The translations under genes were made by a program, and so were the position numbers. 64,000 bases of DNA from Branchiostoma lanceolatum (lineage: Eukaryota; Chordata; Leptocardii; Amphioxiformes; Branchiostomatidae): NCBI RefSeq assembly GCF_035083965.1, contig NC_089736.1, forward strand, positions 11,184,207 to 11,248,206, written 5' to 3'. The notes below the pieces were generated by a model. The model was not told the DNA's origin, searched no databases, and saw only the letters and a list, made by a program, of their open reading frames with translations. This document shows, in pieces, positions 48,851 through 58,461 of the stretch (the first letter of the stretch is position 1; each line of letters starts with the position of its first letter).

Positions 48851-50659
48851 GACTTAGATTCATCCCTAATATTTTGTTGCTTTGATACTAAATGTGCTTT
48901 ACGATGAACATCTTGTTTCTTTCTCCATAGACAATTTTCATTTCAGAAAAAAGGTCAAAATGTCTAATGTAATGAAGAGGATATCAGGGAAAACAGTTTG
49001 ATTGCAAATGATATTGAAGATATACCCCATTGAGATACAGAACACAACAACAATATTGCAAGTGATCTCTTCAAAAGGAAAATGTACTGTGTTCTCCACC
49101 ATATCTGCGACAAAATATTAGTCACAACCTTAAACTAGGGATTAGTATAAAAAATGTGAACTCTTTCAGAAATGACAACAAACAGAAGGGAGGGCCAGTT
49201 TTAACAATAGTGTTTGGAACTAAAAATTTAGAGGATTGCAGACATGCCCTTTCCCAACATTTTTCTTGTCATTTGTAGGGATCTGCATGCATTAATTGGG
49301 AGATCACGATTACGCTTTGCACTGAATCCCAGAAGACGGCGATCACGCATTACGTTTTATTAGATCATGCCGGCTGAACGCTTAGCACATATTGGACAAA
49401 TCGGCTTCGAGTTCCGCAAAGTCTAAACGGCTGATTACGCTTTGCGGCATGCAGATCCCTATTTTGAAAGAATTCTATTAGTACAAGCCAACTCACAGTC
49501 ACAGTCCGATGTTCTCTTGTCTTGTAGATAGCTGACAGGTCCCACAGCGCACACAGATAGGTCCTCCTGGAACAATCCTCCTGGAATATGGACAGGTCCC
49601 ACAGGACAGCCGACAGGTCCCACAGGAACACAGCCAAGTCCTCCTGGAATATCGACAGGCACACAGGATAGCTGACAGGTCCGGCATGGTCAGGTATACA
49701 GTATCAGCTTCCCACAGCCTAGGGTGTAAAAGAAAAACTTATTCAGAAAAGTCACATGCCAAATTAACATACGCCAAAAATGTTCACATAACATGCAGAT
49801 ACCATTGATTTCATAATGTTCACGTTACATTTCTAAAACCTGCTTTGAGTTTCGGGGAAAGAACACATCATGTGAATAAAAGACCAGCCAAATTACTGTA
49901 ACATTCAAATATGTTATGACTGAACAGTTCATCACATCAAAATACAATTCTCACGATAAATATCATATGAAAACAATTTATATGACATAATTACACACAC
50001 ATCTCATGTTCACAGAGCATTGAATGAAAAAGCAACAAAAACATGAGGGGTAAAAGGAAATATGACTACCTTCTATGAAGTCATGTTATGGAGTCATAAA
50101 ACCAGGGGCACAATGTAGTAGTATCATAGACATTATCATGATCCAAAAAATATTATATGGGTCTGTGCATATGACTTAGTGTATGAGGGTGTTGATTTGT
50201 GTTAACAAAGAAACCATACTCACAACTCCCCATCTTCTTTCACTGCTCTGCTGATCAAAGTCTGGTTCTTCCTCCTAACAGGTTACAGTCTGGTCTCTGG
50301 GGTCTCATCTTCAAGAAAGACAAACAAAAGTCAGGGCTTTGACAGCAACAGTTGGCCTTTCTTACAACTAACATCATGCTGTATTCATAATCATTAATCC
50401 TGACTTTTCTTCAGCTGGTCTGCCTGTTACCAACTACAAAAGGTTGAATTTTAGATTGCAAGATAAGTTTTTAGAAACAGTCCCCAAACTAAGCATGCAC
50501 AGCCAGGATTGATCATGATTTGTGCCTGGGAAGAAGTCTATCAAATTACAAAATTTCATTAACAATGTTGTAAGACCTGGTGTCTATATGAATGTGGTAT
50601 CGGGTAGGTTTATATACAATTGCAATCTGTAATACACTTTCTTGATGTCAAGGTGCAGT

Positions 50660-51125
50660 TAAAACTAGAGTTCCACGACCTCATACCTTCGCCAAATGAT
50701 TTTAACCATTGTGACTGACGTATTAGGAGTGTGTCTCATCAATCATAAATCAGACCAGTTGATTGAGTTATTCCCTTTCAAAGTCAGATGCAAAACCTGC
50801 TCCTGCAGTTCCAAAAAAGCCGCTAGGGGGCCCAAACCCATACCACTTACTCTCTGTCCAAAGAGCTATCTACCACTCAAAAATCAGTTCCATAGCATGT
50901 CCAGAACACGAGATATCAAAACAGGAAGTTCCGCTGCAGTACCGTAACAAGCCGCTAGGGGACCCAAAATCTAATTATTTCCAAGTCTCATCAAGACCTA
51001 CCCACCTACCAAATATCAAGACAATCCATCCAAGCCTTCTCAAGTTATGCTGTACATTACACACATACATACATACATACAAACGCTACCCTCTGCATAA
51101 CCATCTCGGCGAAGGTAACAACAAG
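50660..51125. mobile_element. Dispersed repeat inserted in the right palindrome arm
   Basis: It starts near CATACCTTCGCCAAATGA and ends CTCGGCGAAGGTAAC, so the ends are inverted (CCTTCGCC/GGCGAAGG). The interior repeats AGCCGCTAGGGG.CCCAAA twice and ends in (CATA)n. The family also occurs at 24470 and weakly at 10360. The left arm lacks it, so it arrived after the duplication. Confidence 0.7.
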
Positions 51126-51332
51126 TCAAACTAAATTACTTTATGTTAGAAAGGAGGATAGGATCACAATGTTCCATGCATTGCAAGTTTAGACAAAGTG
51201 TGTAAATTCTTTATTTTGAAAGTGTCACAGACTGAATAAATGTCCTGAATGGGAACTGTGCATCTCTGGCTGTCTTACTGAAGTCAGTGAAACTTGTGAA
51301 TGTAGACAGTAGAGTGAAGAATTTCCGTACAC

Positions 51333-51545
51333 AACCAAGTGATTTATTCAACCAATGTTTTGGTGACCATCTGTTATCTTCCTCAGGGCAATTCTTAACA
51401 AAATTATATTAATGTTAGTTATTGCACTGTTTTTACTTGACAACTATGTATGTATCACTATAATACATTTCTATCCATTTGGGAACGCATTTATAAGCAG
51501 CAACAACTATGCCACAGTGCAATGTGAACCAGTCTTTAAATTGAT
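51333..51545. repeat. Dispersed repeat at the right palindrome border
   Basis: ACCAAGTGATTTATTCAACC, TTTTGGTGACC, TTCCTCAGGGCAATTCTTAA and CACAGTGCAATGTGAACCAG match the family at 23895-24145. Confidence 0.6.
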
Positions 51546-51564
51546 TTTCTCAAAGGTGTTTTTC

Positions 51565-52215
51565 AGAGTAATTAGGCCACGCCAATTTATTTTGTTGCTT
51601 CTCGGAATAGCCTGTCCTGTTTTTCCCATTTTGAAAAAAAAAATTTGGTCGCTATTCCCATTCACAAAGTTTACTCCCAATCTTACTATCTGTTCAGTTG
51701 TAAAACTCAATAGCCACTAAAATAGTTGTAATCTTTCATTTATTAAAACTATTTCTCAATAAGCTAGTTCGAGTTGCTACTACGCATGTGCAGTGTCAAA
51801 GGTGAAGGCCCCCGCGACGGAAACAAGACCCATCTGGGCGTTGTTATGCAAATTTAGACAATGTGGAGGCGAGCAATGTTCCGTCGCGGGGGGCCTTCAC
51901 CTTTGACACTGCACATGCGTAGTAGCAACTCCTAACTAGCTTATATCAATCCACATATTACATGGCAAAAGGTAATTTTGTTACTAAAATTATCGTACTT
52001 GATCAAAGAAAGGGGTGCATTGCATTAAAACAAGCCATACAAAGCTGAAACTTGAATAATCCTCTTATACTTAATGTTATGTTAACCCTTATCTTCACCC
52101 CAGACTATTTGCCAAAAATTTTATAATTTTTTTCCCGCCCTGTCGCTCCAGTTTTTTTCTGAAAAAAATCCGAGAATCAACCAATAAAATTGGTGTGGCC
52201 TTATTTTAGAATGTT
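51565..52215. mobile_element. TIR element with a nested MITE
   Basis: The inverted ends are TTAGGCCACGCCAATTTAT..TTGTTGCTTCTCGGA (51570-51606) and TCCGAGAATCAACCAATAAA..TTGGTGTGGCCTTATT (52169-52207). Inside, 51760-51944 is a second element with ~65-bp inverted ends (TAAGCTAGTT..GAGTTGCTAC; GTGCAGTGTCAAAGGTGAAG). Neither has coding capacity. Confidence 0.8.
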
Positions 52216-52509
52216 GTTTATTTATCATCTTGGAGACAGTCCCTTCTGTCATTTATTTATTGTTTACCTTATTATTTTTCTGTACACTTGCAATTCTCCT
52301 TCAGGTACGGATTTGTAATAATAATTTGTACTCTTTCACTCGGTCCCATAATTGATATAACACATTGTGCTTGGAGGGCGCTCCTAACATACGTGTATCA
52401 TACGCTCATATCTTCAAGAGATTTTTGCAGTGCTAATTCGCCTTTTTCACGGACGTTGATTTGTATTAATAGTCACGAGAATATCAGGACAAAGTTAGAA
52501 GGTACTTAC

Positions 52510-52588
52510 GACCCAAAAACGGACGTGGCGGGTTCCCAGGGACGAGTTTTAGCCAAAAGTTTTTCTTCTCCCGAAACACAGCGGCCAT
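52510..52588 (-). CDS. Candidate orphan first coding exon, minus strand, unrecognised
   Basis: ATG at 52588 in GAGAAATGGCCGC context opens 26 codons (MAAVFREKKNFWLKLVPGNP..) and ends at a consensus GTAAGTACC donor, phase 1. The upstream DNA (52589-52680) is CpG-rich with two ATCATGGGA motifs, as in housekeeping promoters. Downstream on this strand lie the TIR element and the palindrome, where no continuing exon was found. Frame, start and donor together look gene-like. Confidence 0.45.
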
Positions 52589-52689
52589 TTCTCCTCCTCG
52601 TGCGTTCGCAATGTATCATGGGAACACCTGTGTGATTTGCGTTGCATCATGGGAGCCACCTGTTGTTCATTAGCTCAGCAAATATGATA

Positions 52690-53600
52690 ATGAAGTTATG
52701 AGTAGGCATGTCAAATCTCCGCGTTTCTGCATTGGAACGTGGCAGTGTGCGAGGCAGTAAATGTTTTTTTTTAAATATTAAAAAATCAACCGTTTATGTA
52801 TTGTGCTGTATTATGTCAATGAAAATCGTTGTCAATAATCTATGGAAGGTCTGATGATATGTCAAGAATAAAACATGACAGTCTGTCCAGTTATATCATC
52901 TTAAGATGCATGCTGAAAATTTGAACAATATTGGTCAAAGTGTTTAAGAGTTACATTAAAAAGTATGTAAATAACTGTGGACATGTGGTCATTTCTGGTG
53001 CCATGTTGGGGCCAATCATTCCCATAGGGCCAATAAATAAGCGTCCAATAAAAACGTTCAACTTTTTAACTTTGAAAAATTCTAAAAAATTTCAATTTTG
53101 TCCGATTTCGACAGGATAAAAAGCAATGTAAGCGGAAGAATCTGATCTGTACTTTGGCAGCAATTTCAGCAAGTTATATCTTACCTCAAAAAATGGTGTC
53201 ACATGCCTATTATGAGGGCTCGGGTCGCATGCATGCCTCATCGCGTATGATCATTCTTAATTCCTACCGTTTTAGAATTAAGGCTGGGTTTAACGATATA
53301 TGGGTTTACTTTAGACACACGGTTTTGAGTCGACTTCAAGGAGAACCCTAGCCTCCACCATGCCTTCCTACGGGCGTATGGATCGTAGAATTAGGCAGAA
53401 GAGTCAGTCCACGGTGAAGATCACATTTCGCCCGCGTAGGAGCCTGCAAATAAAACCCTGGCAAATATTCTCCCTATAGCCGGCGTAGTTAGTCTGGTAG
53501 AGACTGTATTGACAGTCACTCGAGAGAGTATGGCAAGTCTACATAGTTTCATCAGTTCTGTTGTAGCCGAGCTTTAGACTAGGAGACCCCTTGGCCACTC
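52690..53600. other. Intergenic DNA, nothing recognised
   Basis: AT-rich, then mixed composition. No repeat with a second copy in this window, no coding exon and no RNA gene could be supported. Confidence 0.5.
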
Positions 53601-53608
53601 AAGTAGCG

Positions 53609-54129
53609 CATTCTACTAGTGCTATGGTATCAGGACAACTCGGCACCAAGACAACTCGGCACCAGGACAACTCGGCACCAGGACAACTCGGCACCAGGAC
53701 AACTCGGCACCAGTTCAGTGAAATGTATATTTTCGGTCTAAATATCACCCCAAACCCTAGAATTAAACATTTTGAAGCAATGTATGCCAAAAGTGCTCAA
53801 TAATTTCTGTCGGTATATGTCCTTGGCATCCTTGCGACAAATTTCAAGCCATTTGGTTGTAATTCCAGGGCACAGGAGACCTAAATATACACTTTTTGAT
53901 CTAAAATGAAGAAAAAATTCAAACTAATAATTGTAAAGGCGTATATCGTTAGATTGCATAGTATGCCGAATTGTTTGACATTCATTCTGTGTAAAAAAAA
54001 GATTAAGGTGTCGAATTGTCCTAGTGCCGAGTTGTCCTGCCTGGTGCCGAGTTGTCCTGCCTGGTGCCGAGTTGTCCTGGTGCCGAGTTGTCTTGGTGCC
54101 GAGTTGTCCGACATTCTAGTGCTATAGTA
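53609..54129. mobile_element. Element bounded by inverted 16-bp minisatellites
   Basis: Left array 53632-53712 repeats GGACAACTCGGCACCA (16 bp, about five units). Right array 54011-54109 repeats the complement (TGGTGCCGAGTTGTCC, some units with an extra TGCC). About 300 bp of AT-rich DNA lies between. The flanks CATTCTACTAGTGCTATGGT (53609) and CATTCTAGTGCTATAGTA (54112) look like a 17-20 bp target duplication, which is longer than cut-and-paste transposons usually leave. Confidence 0.75.
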
Positions 54130-54404
54130 GTAGGAAAACTCAACTTGAGCAGCCCAAAGCTCCTCACACACTGCCCCGAGTTGACTCCAAAACCTTGCGT
54201 GTAAATTGTGCCTAAAAAGTTATCTAACGTTTATCACCGAACGCGAAGCTACTAGTATGTCATAGAAGGGCAATATGGATACTATATGAACAATATGAAT
54301 GATACTCAAATGTGTTTAAAAGTTGCATCCGCTCGTGATACAACACAAGTTTCGGAGTGGAACTTTCGTATACAAGGTGCCCATGTTAACGGTAGGGCCG
54401 TTAT

Positions 54405-54625
54405 TATGACAGCACGTCGGCAGAACGTATAAGCGTTTAAGATCGTGTTTGCGTATTTAAGGTTGATATATAGGTTCAATTAGTTGTGTCAAAGGACATA
54501 TCTTATGCAATGGCTGTTACTCTGATGCGACGTTGATAAAAGAGAACTGCTATAATAGGTTTAAATAGCAGGCTAACTACCGACTGCACATTACGTTCTG
54601 CCGACGTGTTCCTTATGACGTGCGC
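54405..54625. mobile_element. Short MITE-like element
   Basis: TTATGACAGCACGTCGGCAG at 54405 continues AACGTA. Its complement TACGTTCTGCCGACGTG lies at 54593-54609, with CTTATGACGTGCG just beyond. The arms are about 25 bp and the span is about 220 bp. Confidence 0.55.
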
Positions 54626-55139
54626 TATGGAGGCGGCACTGCACGAGACCTATAGCCCGAGGCATCATGGGTAACGGAAAAGCGTTCAAAATGTTCAAAC
54701 GGATCGTTTTCTCCGTCACGTGGGCGTAAGTCGGAAGGGCGCGCGGTTAGGTTTCATCGGCGTAGGTGGAACTTTGTTTGGGAAAGGATGTCAAAAGTTG
54801 GCTGAGGATAGAAGGATGAAAACGGTTTTCATTTCAATGAAGATATAACGCAGGACAGAACGTTAACCTGCCTGTCCCAGTAAAAATGCGAGCAACTTTG
54901 ACATTACCGTTTGGCATCAGTTTCTTCTCTATTTCTGACTCAGGGAAAAGTCTACTACCTTACTGATGATGTCCGAATAAAGTGCTTGCTTTCTGGTAGA
55001 CCGAGAGACATATTGCAGGCACCTAAAGCGGAGATGAATAATGCATAATGAATTCTTTTGAAGGAAGAATGAGGACATTAATAGATTGATATACACTACA
55101 TACAGTTACCATATGAACTAGGAATTTCTGTCACCAAGA

Positions 55140-55290
55140 GTGTTGACCACTTTTTTGAATTGTACGACAACAGTCACAGCGTTGGTCCCGGGTCCGATAC
55201 TCACCATGCCCCGACGTTGTGCCCTTGGTAAAGGCACTTTACACGACCTTCCCTGACGGTGGAGTGAGGCCTACCGAGCCACTTTGGCTA
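55140..55290. repeat. SINE-like fragment
   Basis: GGTCCCGGGTCCGATACTCA is a weak B-box-like motif. CCCTTGGTAAAGGCACTTTA recalls the repeat at 7195. The fragment ends near GCCACTTTGGC. Confidence 0.4.
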
Positions 55291-55639
55291 ATCTGTTAAA
55301 ATGTGTGCCAAAACACACTACGGGTTTGGGGCGCCACTGTGCCAAGAGCCGTTAATTTCTTTTTTAAGACAAGTTGACTCATTTTACCGTATGTTACCAG
55401 TGTATTGGAAAACCGAGACTTCAGCACCAAGGACAGGACCACAATGTAGCCTGACTAAATTAAATTGCGCTCCTAGCGGCCGCCCCGACAATTACCGCTC
55501 CCTATTAACCTCATTCTGTGAGATATTGAGTAAACGCAGGTTAGACCACAATGATGTTGAAATTCAAGTAACGTTACACCGGGAGTAGAGAGTACCTATT
55601 TAGTCTCTCGACGTACCATGATAGTAGAGAGGACCGAAG

Positions 55640-55943
55640 GTAGCGTGCGTAGTCCAGTGGTTAGCGATCTTGCCTCTGGAACTAGAAGCCCCGGGTTCGA
55701 TCCCGGCTGTGTCCCTCACCCGACAGGCACGCTACCGGAAAGGGTGGCAGTCCTTAGGACGGGACGTTAAGCCGTGGTCCACTGTTCATTGTGCTTGTCG
55801 AATTTCCCCGGTACAATGAACCAGTAAATACTGTACAAAGCGTCTGTCTTCTTTGTCGCGACCAGTGGAAGATTAGCTCATCTGTTCATTGAGTTCATTT
55901 GAGCTAAACTGGTTCGAGATCACTTTCCTTTCCTTTCCTTTTA
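55640..55943 (+). repeat. tRNA-derived SINE, well preserved
   Basis: The A box is TAGTCCAGTGG at 55650-55660 and the B box GGTTCGATCCC at 55694-55704. The head reads like a tRNA (TGCGTAGTCCAGTGGTTAG). A body with CAGTCCTTAGGACGGGACG and ACAATGAACCAGTAAATACT follows, ending in a (CTTTC)n run at 55922-55940. It is the best-kept SINE in the window. Confidence 0.8.
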
Positions 55944-58380
55944 CCAGATAGACATGGAGATGGAGTGAAAAAGCGTACTATCGGCAACCTTCACATCTAG
56001 CCGCACGACAGCAGATTTTTCTTAGTTTCCTTTCCTGAAAGTTAAACGTTTTTCCCACCATAACCGCCTCTGTAAACACGCACGGAGTGACGTAGAAGAT
56101 ATAGAACCCACACGCACATACGTACTTCTAAGTGTTGAAAAGAACTTAAGACAAACTTTTACAGCCCGAGGACCCCAACAGTGAAGGCCAACGGATGCAA
56201 TGTTTTGTTTTTCGTTGTTTGATTGATGGTAGTTTTTAAAAATGTGTCAATACGAGCCAGTACATGACGCAAAAGTCGACGCACAAGCTTGATTTCACTA
56301 GAAGAACTATGTCTACAAGTTTGGTAAAAATGTAGTGAGGAAATGAAAATAGGTTTTTGCTTCGAGGCTTTGGAAGTATGTGTAGTTGACGATAGAGGGT
56401 GGGAGTCGCTAACGTCCCCCTCTATGCTATATAAACAGTCCCGATTATGTGCCCATGTTTGTAACTCGTATAAATCTCTATTTTCCTGGCGTAGAGTGGC
56501 TTTATTTGGAAGACGAGAAAAAGGTAAGGCCATGTCTTTATATCTCGTTAAGAAATTCAAGTGTGTATAGCGTCAATCATTAAAATCTCATTAGGTTCAA
56601 AATGATGTCTATTTTAGCTCAAGCAAGGAGCTAATACGTATTGAAAGTCTTTGGTTCAAGCATGTCGGTCGGCTCTTTTTAAAACCAATTGTTCGGTTTC
56701 ATGGCTAACGTTTCTGCTGGTCAGTTATTTTGGCCCGTCAATGTGTTACATCCTGTAAACCGTGAAAAGAAATATATTTAGCCTTTTTTCCAGAAACTTA
56801 GCTCTCCACATATGCATCTAAAGAAATCTAAACGAAGCTATTTGATCTATTTTTGCAAAACCTTCACCCCTGTGTAATCAAGAAGATGACCATTTATACA
56901 GATAATTGGAAATTTGTTGAAACACTACTGGTTGTAACTGCATCCACGTAAAAGAAGACGCCTAACCTAGTTTCTGATCATCTTTTTAAAGAACGTCCTG
57001 TGGGTCATTTATTCAAAGATCTCCAGGTCAACAACCTTCTTGTCGTTATCTTTACCGAGGAAAGGGACTCGAAATACTGGTTAGAATTATGTATGAAATT
57101 GAAAAGTTTCTAGACCAAGCACTGGCCCCTTTCTCCACTTTGGTCGCGCCTTGCCACGTATACAGTTTTATCAGCACTATCTCTATATATATGAGACCCG
57201 TGCCATACTGATTATAAGAATATTTCCACGATGTCAGATTTAGAACCTCTAAGAAAACATATGATATAGAAGAGAAAAAGGAGCAACACGTTTTTATTAT
57301 GTGCATGCTTGTGGATCTAGAACTGTGTCGCAAAAGTGTGCAGATTTCAACGGCAACGGGGAAAATGAACATGCATAATATATTCAGTAGAACAATACTT
57401 AGCAGAACCATGGAAACACTGTATAAAGGAACAAAAACAAACTAGAAAGGGCGCAAAATAGATCGAAAGTAAGAGACTGTAATACCAACTATAACAAGGG
57501 CGATGGTGTATCCAAAATATAATGATAAAAGCGTGCACACACCTACAAGCGAGCGGAAAAGAAAATTATACCCTGCCTCTACGTAACGTACAAAAATGCA
57601 AGGACGATTTCGGTACCCCAGTCTTGTTCAGAAAAGATCAAGGAACAAACAAAGTTTCTTTGAGATTGATTATCTTAAAAAGTGGTAAAAGGTCTTAAAA
57701 CAATTGTTTACTCAAAGCGAAAACTAAACAACAGTCGCTGGGCTTCGGCGTTAAAACATGTTTCAAAGATGGCGTCATCTTTCGACGAAATCTGTCCTCG
57801 CACGTGACTTTGCCTGGGTTCTGTTGATTGAAACTTGTCCTGCGCGCCAGTAAGCTTGTACGGATCTACCACAAGACACTAAATTAGATCGTTTTCTCTA
57901 GAATTATCTCCGGATCCATTATTTCGTCGCACGGGTTTCGTAGAGGAAGAAAGGGATTCAGTTCTTCCGAATAGAGTTTTATTTCCAGGATGCGGAGAGA
58001 CGATCTTCTCTCGCTTCCTGTCTTCGGATGGGAATCTGCTATTTTGAGAAAAGACGCACTTTTCGGAAGTAACCTATCCAGGTGTACTGTGTCTATGGAG
58101 GATGCTAGACACCTATTTTTAGTGTTAATCAGAGGTGTATTCAAATTGGAGGGGCCATTTTCTTCCTTTTATGGTAATGCTAATTTTCCGCGGAGCTCGG
58201 AGGGGTACGTATGCGTAGTGAGCTATGTTCTTCCTATCTTCCATTAATTTGATGAAAGTGAGTAGGTAAAAGCGTCATTTCCTACTTTCCTTCCTCTAGG
58301 TAGGAAAATAAAACTTACAACGCAAACGTCATTTCCGCTTTTATGCCTTAAAACATCGGCTTTTGCGCCCTTAATTCTAA
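55944..58380. other. Intergenic DNA upstream of the secreted-protein gene
   Basis: No gene could be supported. Open frames of 133 codons (56159-56560, minus) and 119 codons (57052-57411, minus) lack recognisable motifs. CAAAGATGGCGTC at 57769 is a YY1-like start context, but its frame closes after 12 codons. Confidence 0.45.
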
Positions 58381-58383
58381 AGC

Positions 58384-58411
58384 TTTCGTTTTCCCGCTAA
58401 CTGCTCTATAA
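58384..58411. promoter_or_regulatory. IRF/ISRE-like element and TATA-like box
   Basis: TTTCGTTTTC at 58384-58393 reads GAAAACGAAA on the minus strand, a match to the GAAANNGAAA core bound by interferon regulatory factors; the extended GGGAAAACGAAAGC is also close. CTATAACTC at 58406-58414 is TATA-like. Both lie within 80 bases of the start codon at 58462, the spacing of a compact inducible promoter. Confidence 0.5.
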
Positions 58412-58461
58412 CTCGACTTCTTCTCGCGATCGACGAAGGCGCTCCGACGAACGAAACGAAA

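Larger units (their letters stand above)
37788..51322. repeat. 13.5-kb imperfect palindrome (inverted duplication)
   Basis: Left segments recur inverted on the right: ATTCTTCACTCT (37788) with 51311-51322; 37810-38070 with 50460-51270; 38092-38180 with 50220-50308; 38447-38660 with 49490-49718; 38950-39190 with 49080-49310; 39190-39370 with 48860-49075; 39763-39795 with 46630-46670; 40200-40390 with 45920-46050; 43570-43770 with 45160-45720; 43870-43930 with 44960-45000. The unpaired centre is about 44000-44900. Left-only DNA lies at about 40.5-43.55 kb and right-only DNA at about 46.7-48.85 kb plus 50660-51125. Arms are clearly diverged. No long coding frame was recognised. Confidence 0.85.

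Noticed and set aside
49365..49664. PVGPVG-rich frame as a collagen-like protein
   Set aside because: It comes from short internal DNA repeats (CAGGTCCCACAGG), lacks regular G-X-Y periodicity and is broken in the matching left arm.
56159..56560. 133-codon minus-strand open frame as a gene
   Set aside because: No start context, motif or splice signals; composition like the surrounding intergenic DNA.
57052..57411. 119-codon hydrophobic minus-strand frame as a membrane protein
   Set aside because: AT-rich DNA readily yields Ile/Leu/Phe-rich frames; no supporting signals.
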